Of a DNA stretch of 64,000 bases, positions 15,940 to 24,480 are shown one piece after another. The position numbers were made by a program, and so were the translations under genes. Every line of letters begins with the position of its first letter. Positions within the stretch are counted from its first letter, which is position 1. A model generated the notes under the pieces. It saw only the letters and a list, made by a program, of their open reading frames with translations. It had not been told where the DNA came from and did not search any database. Where the stretch lies: positions 124,001 to 188,000 of the forward strand of contig NZ_CABFVU010000004.1 of NCBI RefSeq assembly GCF_902150045.1, in the 5' to 3' direction. This DNA is from Chitinophaga polysaccharea (GTDB lineage: Bacteria; Bacteroidota; Bacteroidia; Chitinophagales; Chitinophagaceae).

Positions 15940-16153
15940 TCGTTGCATGAGCTAATCTGTTGACGTATTTCCGGGGCCGGAATTTTTTACTGCAGGGATG
16001 GATTTCCTTCGAGTTCTTTGCTGAATTAAATTTCCTGTGGTCATCTGTTCTGCCCCGGAAATGCTATTCTCCGGTACATAATGCCTGTTCATCTATCTTT
16101 TTTGTTGATCTGTTACAGAATAAAAATCTTTATAACAGATCAAAAATGATAAG

Positions 16154-16655
16154 GTGGAAAACACCCGTAAACAATTCCTGAAACAACTGTTCATCAGTGC
16201 TACGGCTGTACCGGTGGCACCCCATTACATATCATCATCAGTGTACTGAACACGAACAACAGCTGTAAGCCACTTGCCAATGCGAGGTGCGACATCTGGC
16301 ACTGTGATAAGGATGGTTATTACTCCGGTTACAGCAACCACGGATACCTGGGCACCCAGGACAACACAGCTCTTGTTTTCTGCAGGGGATTGCAATCGCT
16401 AACCTGGTGCCCGGTGCATGGGACACACACGGCAATATACAGTTGGCGTTTGAGCGGCACCAGTTTAAAATAATCAGCTCCAGCATTCACGACAGGCAGC
16501 AGCACAAAGTGGCCATACTATATTACACGCCCCCATTGCGGCTGCACAGGGTAACAGGCGACTACTTATTGCTGGGGCTTAATGATACCACAGATACGTT
16601 CATTTTGAAACTGAACGACGATATCTTTATCTGTAATTATAGTGAGGAATCCTGA
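16154..16655 (+). pseudogene. Decayed intradiol ring-cleavage dioxygenase with unrelated-looking tail
   Basis: From a GTG at 16154 the frame reads ENTRKQFLKQLFISATAVPV, a Tat-like leader typical of secreted intradiol dioxygenases, and stops soon after. One frame over (from about 16222) it reads LANARCDIWHCDKDGYYSGY and NHGYLGTQDN, the core of the family with the first tyrosine ligand, but the metal-binding half with its His ligands is absent. After a further shift near 16390-16410 a third frame continues to 16655 (VPGAWDTHGNIQLAFERHQF ... LLLGLNDTTDTFILKLNDD), which I do not recognise. There are at least two frameshifts and an internal deletion. The stretch 15940-16153 shows nothing. Confidence 0.7.
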
Positions 16656-16702
16656 AATTAAGATCAAACTAATCATCCTAACCCTGGGTCAGACAAAATC
16701 CG
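16655..16702. repeat. Partial copy (D) of the palindromic repeat family
   Basis: AACCCTGGGTCAGACAAAAT with flanks (clearest at 16671-16702) matches the right-hand tip of the elements at 20992 and 37277 (CCTGAGTCAGACAAACTCCG type). It overlaps the 3' end of the response regulator gene, encoding its last residues GFCLTQG and the stop. Confidence 0.65.
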
Positions 16703-17388
16703 TTCTTCCATTCGCGGATAAAATCGCTGTAACTATCGCTCACGGGCAACTCTACCGATGAGCTGAGCCTGACCTTGCGGTTACCCACTGACTTCACTTT
16801 ATCAACAGCAACAATATAACTGCGGTGTATCCGCCGGAAGCGGGACGCCGGCAGCTTCTCCTGCATTTTTTTAAGTGTCATCAGCGTTAGCACCGGCGCC
16901 TGTTGGGCGAGGTGTATCCGGACATAATCCTCCAGGCTTTCTATGTAAATAATTTCGTGGAGGGGAATTTTCACCATGTGATAAGATGAATGTACCACGA
17001 GACTTTCTGTTTCCACCGGCAGCAGCTGTTGCTGGCAATGCTGTTGTGCTTTCTGCACGGCTTTTTCAAAACGCCGGAAAGGGATGGGCTTCAGCAGGTA
17101 GTCGATCGCATCAAGCTCAAACCCATCGAAAGCATATTGCTTATAGGCGGTAGTAAAAATAATCATGGGGTGGGGATCCAGTCCCCTGGCCAGATCCAGC
17201 CCATTGATGTCAGGCATGTTGATATCGAGGAACAGGAGATCCACCCGGCTATGCCTCAGATATTCTGCTGCGGAAATGGCATCAGTGAAAGTATGCAACA
17301 GCTTCAGCCAGGGAAATTCCTGCGCATAGGTTTTGATAACCTGTATAGCAGGCGGCTCATCATCTATCACTATGAATTTAATCTCCAT
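16678..17388 (-). CDS. LytTR-family response regulator
   Basis: A 236-residue DNA-binding response regulator. The receiver domain (1-120) has the acidic pocket D9-D10, phosphoacceptor D55 in LLFLDINMPD, T79/T80 and K100. The LytTR DNA-binding domain occupies about 135-230 (HEIIYIESLEDYVRIHL, RFRRIHRSYIV). It partners the histidine kinase encoded 3 nt upstream, forming a LytS/LytR-type pair. Its last seven residues, GFCLTQG, and stop codon are encoded by the tip of a palindromic repeat, so the native C-terminus was probably replaced. Target genes are unknown; the adjacent S46 peptidase is a possible but unproven one. Confidence 0.92.
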   Translation of the reverse strand: MEIKFIVIDDEPPAIQVIKTYAQEFPWLKLLHTFTDAISAAEYLRHSRVDLLFLDINMPDINGLDLARGLDPHPMIIFTTAYKQYAFDGFELDAIDYLLKPIPFRRFEKAVQKAQQHCQQQLLPVETESLVVHSSYHMVKIPLHEIIYIESLEDYVRIHLAQQAPVLTLMTLKKMQEKLPASRFRRIHRSYIVAVDKVKSVGNRKVRLSSSVELPVSDSYSDFIREWKNGFCLTQG

Positions 17389-17391
17389 CAG

Positions 17392-18462
17392 TTATACCTG
17401 TAATTGTAAAGAAATAGCGTAGGCGCCGTTGTCTTCGCTGATCTGCAATTCATACTTGTCGGGGTAAAGGTGATCCAGTCTTTGTCTGGTGTTGGCAATA
17501 CCAATACCGGTGCGGTTTGTATCCGGTGTTATCCTGAATAATTTATTGCTGCAATAAAAATGGATACTGTTATCTGATGTTTGCAGCAGGATATTAATTT
17601 CTGATGGTTCATGATTGCTTACCCCGTACTTGAATGCGTTTTCGAGGAATGGCAGCAGGACCAGCGGGGCAATGCATTTGATGCCCGGGCTGCCGGTGAC
17701 AGCAAAATTGACCTTTGTTTTGGTAGTGAGCCGGAGTTTCTGGAGATCGATATAATCCCGCAGACATTCAATTTCGCTTTCCAGCAGCACATAATCATCC
17801 CTGGTATCTTCTGTTACATAGCGCAGCATGTTGGACAGTTTCATGATGCTCATGGCGGTGTTATCGCTGCGGGTGATAGCGAGGGAGTAAATATTGTTAA
17901 GGGTATTGAACAGGAAATGCGGATTGATCTGGGCCTTTAGGAACGATAGCTCCGCCTGTGTTTTCCGGGTTTCTGCATACAGTGCTCTTTTTTCGGTTTG
18001 GCGCCAGCGGTGGGTGGTTTCAATGGCGATACTGAGCGCAATGGTGAGCAGGAAAAGGAAATCGCTCACAATATCCACCCGTACGGGTGGCTCCATGGCT
18101 TCCGGCCCATGGCCTTCCGGGGGCATTGGCGGGCGCCACCTGGTTTCCCCGTGTGGATGCCGCAGCCTGGAAAACAGGTGGTCGTAGGGGCGCATATAGT
18201 TCACCATCACCAGTAACAGCAGCACAGAAAGGAAATAAAGGATGTACTGTTTCCGGAAATACAGCCTGGGAAATAGAAAAGTAGTATGAAAATAGAACAG
18301 TGCTACATACGTTACCAGGAACACCAGGTAATCTGTTGAGAATAAGATGGAGAGTGCTTTACGGTCGCCTGTTTGCCCGCTGATGAACAGCAGGGGTAAA
18401 CCCAGGCATATCAACCACCCCGTGATGTGTGCGATTACTACCGAAGATTTTAAGCGGAACAT
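17392..18462 (-). CDS. Sensor histidine kinase, LytS/YehU (His_kinase) type
   Basis: A 356-residue inner-membrane kinase with about four N-terminal membrane spans (residues 10-90 and 130-150), a His/Pro-rich loop between spans 3 and 4 (RPPMPPEGHGPEAM), and the cytoplasmic kinase: phosphorylated H182 in QINPHFLFNTLNN, N-box with N275 in PFLENAFKYG, and G-box GIGIANTRQRLDHLY. The start at 18462 (MFRLKSSVVIAHITGW) is preferred over 18564, whose extra 34 residues are polar and non-family. It lies 3 nt upstream of its response regulator. The Pro/Gly/His loop faces the periplasm and might sense metal or small ligands, which is inference. Confidence 0.9.
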   Translation of the reverse strand: MFRLKSSVVIAHITGWLICLGLPLLFISGQTGDRKALSILFSTDYLVFLVTYVALFYFHTTFLFPRLYFRKQYILYFLSVLLLLVMVNYMRPYDHLFSRLRHPHGETRWRPPMPPEGHGPEAMEPPVRVDIVSDFLFLLTIALSIAIETTHRWRQTEKRALYAETRKTQAELSFLKAQINPHFLFNTLNNIYSLAITRSDNTAMSIMKLSNMLRYVTEDTRDDYVLLESEIECLRDYIDLQKLRLTTKTKVNFAVTGSPGIKCIAPLVLLPFLENAFKYGVSNHEPSEINILLQTSDNSIHFYCSNKLFRITPDTNRTGIGIANTRQRLDHLYPDKYELQISEDNGAYAISLQLQV

Positions 18463-18630
18463 TTGCGACAGATAGATATAGGGCTGAAATTCAGACTTTC
18501 TTACCGGATAGCGATTGCTTTCTCTGTAAATCGCTGGTTTATGTCGATGAATGATCGGAAACACCGGGTTATCTTTTCACCGCTGCCCGAATTATAGTAA
18601 ATTGCCTCTTTTATAAAAAGAATATCAGAT

Positions 18631-20796
18631 ATGTTGCAACGAATCATGAAACCGGTGCTGTTAGTGGTACTTCTTCTCGTACTGGCCAGGCACACTTATG
18701 CTACGGAGGGAATGTGGCTGCCACAGCTGCTTTCCGGTCTTAATGAGAAAGAGATGAAGGGAATGGGTATGAAAATTGCCGCCGCGGATATCTATAGTAT
18801 CAACAAAGGCAGCCTGAAAGATGCCATCGTGAGCTTCGGCGGTTTTTGTACGGCGGAAGTGATTTCGGAGCAGGGATTGCTGCTCACCAATCATCACTGC
18901 GGCTATGATGCCATCCAGAAGCACTCCTCCCTGCAGAATAACTTCCTGGAAAATGGTTTCTGGGCAAAGTCGGCCGTGGAAGAGCTGCCTAACCCCGGTT
19001 TATTTGCCACCTTTATTGTGCGTATTGACGATGTTACGAAAGCTGCGTTGCAGGATGTAAAGCCCGGTATGAGTGAAAGAGAGCGGCAGTCGGCCATCGA
19101 CAGGCGGCTGAACGAGATCCGGCAGCAGGCCCGCCACGAAAGCTGGCAGGAAACGATGATTAAGCCTTTTTATGAGGGGAACCAGTATTTCCTGTTTGTA
19201 ACGGAAACTTACCGGGATGTACGCCTGGTCGGCGCACCGCCTTCCTCCATCGGTAAGTTCGGGTCCGATACGGATAATTGGGTATGGCCGCGTCATACAG
19301 GCGATTTCTCGATGTTTCGTATTTATGCCGGTAAGGATGGCCGCCCGGCGCCTTATTCAAAGGATAATGTGCCTTTAAAGCCCAGATATGCGCTTACGAT
19401 TTCCCTGAAGGGCGTAAAGCAGAACGATTTTACAATGGTGATGGGTTTTCCCGGCCGCACCAGCGAATACCTGCCTTCTGAAGGCGTAAAGCAAACGGTG
19501 GATGTATTAGATGCCGCTAAAGTTGAAATGCGCGACGCTGCCCTCAAAATCATGGATGGCTACATGCGTAAGGATCCGCAGATAAAGATCCAGTATGCTG
19601 CAAAATTTGCCGGTACTGCCAACTACTGGAAGAAGTGGATGGGAGAAATGCAGGGCGTAAAACAAACCAATGGCGTAGGCAAAAAGCTGCAGTACGAAGA
19701 TACCTACCGGCAGCAGCTGGAAACCAATCCTGTATGGAAACAGCAATACGGAGGTGTACTGGATTCCCTCAACGGCTACTACCAGCAGATACAGCCTTAT
19801 GCCCAGGCCCGTGATTACTATAGTGAGCTGGTAAGGAACGTGGAACTGTTCACTGTAGGCGATCGCCTGATCAGTTTCCTCAACGATGTACATGAAAGAG
19901 GGGAGGCGCAATATGAAACCATGCGGCAGCAGTTCCTTGTCTCCATGCAGGGATTTTACCAGAACTATAATGCCGGCGTGGATCATGATGTGGCGGTAAG
20001 CCTGATCGCCCTCTATGCCAAAGGCGTTCCCGCACAGCTGGCAGGAGCGGAGTTTGCGCAGATCTGGCAGGAGAACAATAAAAACAGCCGCGCGCTGTCC
20101 GATAAGCTGTATGCAGCATCAGGACTAACCTCTATGGATAAACTCACCGCTTTTGTGCAGCAGCCATATAATACGGTGGTGGCGCAGATGTGGAAGGATC
20201 CTGCTACCCGGTTGGTGATGGCTATGCGTAAAGGTTATGTGGATAATATAAGTCGTCCCCTGGCTGATCTTCAATCCAACATCAACAACCTGCAGCGCAT
20301 CTATATGCAGGCACAGATGGATGTAATGGGCAGCAAAAAGGTTTTTTACCCCGATGCCAACAGCACGCTGAGAGTTACCTATGGAAAGGTAGACGGATAC
20401 AATCCGCGTGATGCCATTCACTACGATTTTTATACCTACCTCGATGGCGTCATGGAAAAATATATTCCGGGTGATTACGAATTTGATGTGCCGGCACGCC
20501 TGATCGAGCTTTACAAAAAGAAAGACTACGGCCGTTATGGGGTGAATGGCAGGATGCCGGTTTGTTTCATTGCCTCCAACCACACTACCGGTGGTAATTC
20601 CGGCAGCCCTGCACTGGACGCCTATGGCCGCCTGATAGGGTTGAACTTCGACCGCACCTGGGAAGGCACCATGAGCGATATTAATTTTGACCCGGCCATT
20701 TGCCGTAATATCATGGTGGATATCCGCTATGTGTTGTTTATTGTAGACAAATACGCTGGTTGTACGCGATTGATCGACGAAATGAAATTGCTCTAA
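18631..20796 (+). CDS. S46 family dipeptidyl-peptidase, DPP11-like (Asp/Glu-specific by residue pattern)
   Basis: A 721-residue periplasmic exopeptidase that releases dipeptides from peptide N-termini. Signal peptide ends near ATEGMW. Catalytic His is in TNHHCGYDAI (H89), Asp in the SDTDNWVWPRHTGDFS region and Ser is S657 in TTGGNSGSP. In Porphyromonas gingivalis DPP11 (nucleophile S655) F671 and R673 set P2 and acidic P1 preference; the same offsets (+16, +18) here give F673 and R675, so DPP11-type specificity is inferred rather than DPP7-type (Gly). The C-terminal RYVLFIVDKYAG...LIDEMKLL is family-typical. It is divergent from the LytS-type kinase gene and ends 1 nt before a palindromic repeat. 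Confidence 0.92.
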   Translation: MLQRIMKPVLLVVLLLVLARHTYATEGMWLPQLLSGLNEKEMKGMGMKIAAADIYSINKGSLKDAIVSFGGFCTAEVISEQGLLLTNHHCGYDAIQKHSSLQNNFLENGFWAKSAVEELPNPGLFATFIVRIDDVTKAALQDVKPGMSERERQSAIDRRLNEIRQQARHESWQETMIKPFYEGNQYFLFVTETYRDVRLVGAPPSSIGKFGSDTDNWVWPRHTGDFSMFRIYAGKDGRPAPYSKDNVPLKPRYALTISLKGVKQNDFTMVMGFPGRTSEYLPSEGVKQTVDVLDAAKVEMRDAALKIMDGYMRKDPQIKIQYAAKFAGTANYWKKWMGEMQGVKQTNGVGKKLQYEDTYRQQLETNPVWKQQYGGVLDSLNGYYQQIQPYAQARDYYSELVRNVELFTVGDRLISFLNDVHERGEAQYETMRQQFLVSMQGFYQNYNAGVDHDVAVSLIALYAKGVPAQLAGAEFAQIWQENNKNSRALSDKLYAASGLTSMDKLTAFVQQPYNTVVAQMWKDPATRLVMAMRKGYVDNISRPLADLQSNINNLQRIYMQAQMDVMGSKKVFYPDANSTLRVTYGKVDGYNPRDAIHYDFYTYLDGVMEKYIPGDYEFDVPARLIELYKKKDYGRYGVNGRMPVCFIASNHTTGGNSGSPALDAYGRLIGLNFDRTWEGTMSDINFDPAICRNIMVDIRYVLFIVDKYAGCTRLIDEMKLL

Positions 20797-20992
20797 GCGG
20801 ATTTTGTCTGACTCAGGATTAAACTGATTACGCTGATTTCGCTGATTTTATTTTTTAGATTTTATAAATTAAAAGAGATTTGGGGAGATAGAAGCGGATT
20901 CGCTTAAATCTCCCCAAATCATTTTAATCCAAAGTAATCCAATCAGCCCAATCAGCGTAATCAGTTTAATCCTGAGTCAGACAAACTCCGCG
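20797..20992. repeat. Palindromic repeat element A (complete copy)
   Basis: The left arm begins immediately after the S46 stop codon: GCGGATTTTGTCTGACTCAG, then GATTAAACTGATTACGCTGA. The right arm ends at 20992 and is its reverse complement with about 3 mismatches in 51 nt. An inner hairpin pairs GATTTGGGGAGAT (20877-20889) with AATCTCCCCAAATC (20907-20920). It lies between the convergent S46 and methyltransferase genes. Compare copies B, B', C and D. Confidence 0.9.
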
Positions 20993-21008
20993 CCGAAGGC
21001 GAGCCGCG

Positions 21009-21902
21009 TTATATTTTGCACTCGTACACAATGGAGCTGCAGCGGTCTACTGTTTTCAGGCCTTTGCGATAGGAGCGGAACCCGTGAAAGAACCCTTGCA
21101 GCAACCGGCTTTTACCGGTTTTGTATTTTTCGCTGAGAAGACTTACATAGAAACCGTCGAACACCATAGGGTGTTTTTTTGACAGTTTAATATGATGTTG
21201 TGATAATAATTTTTCCATGGAGCCGGGAGAGAAGTGATAAAGATGTCGGGGCACATCATAGGCGGCCCAGTATTCTTTATAGTAGTCGGCGTCGGAGGAG
21301 GTATAGTTGGGGACGGCGATGAGTAAGGAACCGCCGGGTTTCAGCAGGGTGCGGATATGATCCAGGTAGCCGTGCAGGTCGTGCACATGTTCCAGCACAT
21401 GCCACATGGTGATAGCGTCAAACTGCTGTGGAGCCAGAGCGTATAACTGTTCAATGGGCAGCGCTTCCACTCCGTAAATTTCTTTGGCGTTCCTGCGTGC
21501 GTTTTCATCTGGTTCCAACCCTGTTACAGTCCAACCGCTGGTTTTCATATAGTGGAGAAATGCGCCGGTACCGCTGCCTATATCCAGCAGGGCACCAGTT
21601 TTGATGCCGGAAGCATTGCGTACCCAGTTTTGTTTGGAGCGCAGCGTGATTTTCCTGACACTGTGATATAAGCGGTTAATAAGTCCCTGCTTTGTTTCAG
21701 AATGGGAAATATATTCCTGTGATTGGTAATACCGCCCGATATGCGCGCTGTCGGGCACATTTTGTGTAAAGCGGCCGCCACAGCCCCCACAGTGGAAGAT
21801 GTTGAATGTTTCCTTTGATACGGTGTAGTCTTTGGCAGCAATCGCTTCATGTATCTGCGACGATCCACAAAGCGGACAGGTGTTGTGATAAATTAAACTC
21901 AT
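21009..21902 (-). CDS. Class I SAM-dependent methyltransferase with N-terminal zinc ribbon
   Basis: A 297-residue protein. The N-terminus has two CxxC knuckles (C9/C12 and C38/C41), forming a zinc ribbon. The SAM-binding motif I is LLDIGSGTG at 105-113, followed by the acidic residue in VTGLEPDENA and motif IV/post-I segments AITMWHVLEHVHDLHGYLD and LLKPGGSLLIAVPN. This ribbon plus methyltransferase layout is common in enzymes acting on sugars or lipids in surface-polysaccharide loci, but no such genes are near. Substrate unknown. It is 25 nt downstream of the acyl-CoA mutase gene. Confidence 0.85.
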   Translation of the reverse strand: MSLIYHNTCPLCGSSQIHEAIAAKDYTVSKETFNIFHCGGCGGRFTQNVPDSAHIGRYYQSQEYISHSETKQGLINRLYHSVRKITLRSKQNWVRNASGIKTGALLDIGSGTGAFLHYMKTSGWTVTGLEPDENARRNAKEIYGVEALPIEQLYALAPQQFDAITMWHVLEHVHDLHGYLDHIRTLLKPGGSLLIAVPNYTSSDADYYKEYWAAYDVPRHLYHFSPGSMEKLLSQHHIKLSKKHPMVFDGFYVSLLSEKYKTGKSRLLQGFFHGFRSYRKGLKTVDRCSSIVYECKI

Positions 21903-21927
21903 TTGACTATTGAATACGCTTATACAA

Positions 21928-23475
21928 TTATTTATATTCTCCCCATACTTCTCTCAGTACATCTGCAATTTCTCCGAGGGTGCACAGGTGCTCTACTGCT
22001 GTTACTACCAGGGGCATCAGGTTTTCGTTGGTACCGGCGGCCTGCCGGATCTGCGCCAGTGCATTTTGCACAGCGGCGTTATCACGGCGTTCCCGTAAGG
22101 ATTTCAGGCGTTCGGATTGTACTGCCCGGATGCTGTCGTCTATACGGAATACCTCCGGAGAGGCCTGGTCTGCCGCTGTAAATTTATTGACACCAATGAT
22201 TATTTTCTCATTATTTTCAATTTCCTGCTGGTACCGGTAGGCGCTCTTTGCTATTTCATCCTGGATGAAGCCCTGTTCTATGGCGCTAACAGCGCCACCC
22301 ATAGCGTCAATTTTATGGATCAGTTCCCAGGCTTTATTTTCCACTTCGTTGGTAAGCGCTTCTACATAGAAGGAACCCGCCAGTGGATCTACGGTATCGG
22401 CCACGCCGCTTTCATAACCCACAATCTGCTGGGTGCGGAGGGCGATGCGCGCTGCTTCTTCTGTAGGTAACGATAAAGCTTCGTCGTAGCCGTTGGTATG
22501 TAACGATTGGGTACCGCCCATAGTGGCAGCGAGCGTTTGAATGGCTACGCGCACGATGTTGTTCTGTGGCTGCTGTGCGGTAAGAGTGCTGCCACCGGTT
22601 TGAGTGTGAAACCGCAGCATCTGCGCTTTAGGATCGGTGGCGCCGAGCGATTGTGTAATATTTGCCCACATGCGCCTTGCCGCACGGAATTTGGCCACTT
22701 CTTCAAAGAGGTGGTTGTGTGCGTTGAAAAAGAAAGATAGGCGCTTGGCAAATACATTGATATCCAGTCCTGTATCCAGTGCCGCTTTCAGATAGGCCTT
22801 CCCGTTAGCCAGTGTGAAAGCCAGCTCCTGTACGGCATTGGCGCCGGCCTCGCGGATATGATAGCCGGAAATGGAGATGGTATTCCACTTGGGCACTTCT
22901 TTGCTACAATACGCAAAAATATCGGTGATAAGCCGCATAGAAGGTTTGGGCGGATAAATAAAGGTGCCCCTGGCGGCGTATTCTTTCAGGATGTCGTTCT
23001 GGATGGTACCGGAAATCTTTTTCAGGTCGGCGCCCTGCCGTTTGGCCAGCGCTATGTAAAATGCCAGCAGGATAAACCCTGTGGCGTTGATGGTCATGGA
23101 GGTAGAGATCTGTTCCAGGGAAATATCTTTGAACAGTATTTCCATATCTTCCAGGGAATCTATGGCTACGCCTACTTTTCCCACTTCGCCTTCAGACATG
23201 GGGTGATCCGAATCATAGCCGATCTGTGTAGGGAGGTCAAAAGCCACGCTCAGGCCCATAACTCCCTGGCTGAGCAGGTAATGATACCTTTTATTCGATT
23301 CTTCCGCGGTGCTGAATCCCGCATATTGCCGCATGGTCCACAGTTTATCGCGGTACATGGTAGCGTGTATGCCACGGGTGTAGGGAAAAGCGCCGGGCAG
23401 TTCTTCCATCTTCACCGGTTGTGTATATACCGGTGCTATTACAATGCCTGAATCGGTTTGAATGGTTTTTTCCAT
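21928..23475 (-). CDS. Acyl-CoA mutase large subunit (methylmalonyl-CoA mutase-like, catalytic domain only)
   Basis: A 515-residue TIM-barrel subunit of a coenzyme-B12 mutase that rearranges carbon skeletons of acyl-CoAs. Diagnostic stretches are YTRGIHATMYRDKLWTMRQY, GLSVAFDLPTQIGYDSDHP, PKWNTISISGYHIREAG and LRFHTQTGGSTLTAQ. The protein ends after the catalytic domain and has no DxHxxG cobalamin-binding domain, so a separate small subunit must supply B12. None is in the window. This split architecture is known for archaeal methylmalonyl-CoA mutase and for isobutyryl-CoA mutase-type enzymes, so the substrate is left open. Confidence 0.88.
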   Translation of the reverse strand: MEKTIQTDSGIVIAPVYTQPVKMEELPGAFPYTRGIHATMYRDKLWTMRQYAGFSTAEESNKRYHYLLSQGVMGLSVAFDLPTQIGYDSDHPMSEGEVGKVGVAIDSLEDMEILFKDISLEQISTSMTINATGFILLAFYIALAKRQGADLKKISGTIQNDILKEYAARGTFIYPPKPSMRLITDIFAYCSKEVPKWNTISISGYHIREAGANAVQELAFTLANGKAYLKAALDTGLDINVFAKRLSFFFNAHNHLFEEVAKFRAARRMWANITQSLGATDPKAQMLRFHTQTGGSTLTAQQPQNNIVRVAIQTLAATMGGTQSLHTNGYDEALSLPTEEAARIALRTQQIVGYESGVADTVDPLAGSFYVEALTNEVENKAWELIHKIDAMGGAVSAIEQGFIQDEIAKSAYRYQQEIENNEKIIIGVNKFTAADQASPEVFRIDDSIRAVQSERLKSLRERRDNAAVQNALAQIRQAAGTNENLMPLVVTAVEHLCTLGEIADVLREVWGEYK

Positions 23476-23571
23476 GGTATCTAAAACTAGCGTTGCAATG
23501 TTACATAATTATTATGGTACTTCGCCGCTGAGAAAAATATTGATATTTTGTGTTAAAGTTGACAGGATACT

Positions 23572-24480
23572 ATGGTCATTTACTGTTTATTAGGCGCAAC
23601 GATCGCACTGGCATTGTATAGCTTATATCTTGTCTGGAAAGCGGGAAGCCGTCCGCTGGCCGCTACTTACAGCTATTTACTGCTGGGGCTTTCACTGGGA
23701 GGGTTCCTGTATTTATATGGCACCTGGGTGTACCTCTCTATTTACACCAAATATGTTTTTGGCGGATTGTTAATCCTGAATATGGCTGCTTATACCATGC
23801 GTAAGCATGATCATGCAGCCAGGCCCACACCTTTATGGAAACGCCGGAGCAATGGCGTGCTTACTTTTATTTTCGTGGTGATGTCTGTGTTGTACTTTAC
23901 CGGTACTACAGGTAAACCCCAGCGGGTAGCGCTGGCATTTCCCTTTAAACCTGGTAACTACTTTGTGTTACAGGGTGGCAAAGGATTGCCTACCAATGTT
24001 TTCCACTTCAGTTTACGCGGAGCCATTTATGCGATGGATATTGTAAAGCTGAATAATTACGGTGGTCGTGCAGGGAAGATATTTTCCCGTCGCCTGGGAG
24101 ATTACCTGATCTTCGGGGATACCGTATATGCCCCCTGTGATGGCCTTGTGATGAGAGCCTACAGCAATAACCCCGACAATATACCGCCTGCAATGGACCG
24201 CGGCCCGAAGAACACCAACCAGGTATTGCTGGAAACCCCCGGGTACTACGTGTTCATGGGGCATCTGAAAATGGGCAGCGTGATAGTACACGAGGGGCAG
24301 TATGTAAAACAGGGTGAACCGCTGGGTTGCGTGGGTAATTCCGGCTTCAGCTCAGAGCCTCACCTGCATATCCAGGTACATGCAAAAAAGGAGGGCATCC
24401 CATGGTACCAGGGTAAGCCGTTGTATATCTTGTTTAACGGGAAAAGTTATTTGCTGAATGAAGTGATAAAGGCGAAGTGA
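23572..24480 (+). CDS. Membrane protein with C-terminal M23-like (LytM) peptidase domain
   Basis: A 302-residue protein with about four N-terminal membrane spans (residues 1-25, 33-50, 54-68, 92-112), then an extracytoplasmic M23-like domain. Seen are the zinc-ligand Asp of IYAMDIV, VYAPCDGLV, GHLKMGSVIVHEGQYVKQGEPLG with H231, and HLHIQVH with H264 and H266. The usual first ligand (HxxxD) is not obvious before the Asp, so it may bind zinc poorly or use another residue. The family cleaves peptidoglycan cross-links or serves as a scaffold. Divergent from the mutase gene. Confidence 0.78.
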   Translation: MVIYCLLGATIALALYSLYLVWKAGSRPLAATYSYLLLGLSLGGFLYLYGTWVYLSIYTKYVFGGLLILNMAAYTMRKHDHAARPTPLWKRRSNGVLTFIFVVMSVLYFTGTTGKPQRVALAFPFKPGNYFVLQGGKGLPTNVFHFSLRGAIYAMDIVKLNNYGGRAGKIFSRRLGDYLIFGDTVYAPCDGLVMRAYSNNPDNIPPAMDRGPKNTNQVLLETPGYYVFMGHLKMGSVIVHEGQYVKQGEPLGCVGNSGFSSEPHLHIQVHAKKEGIPWYQGKPLYILFNGKSYLLNEVIKAK

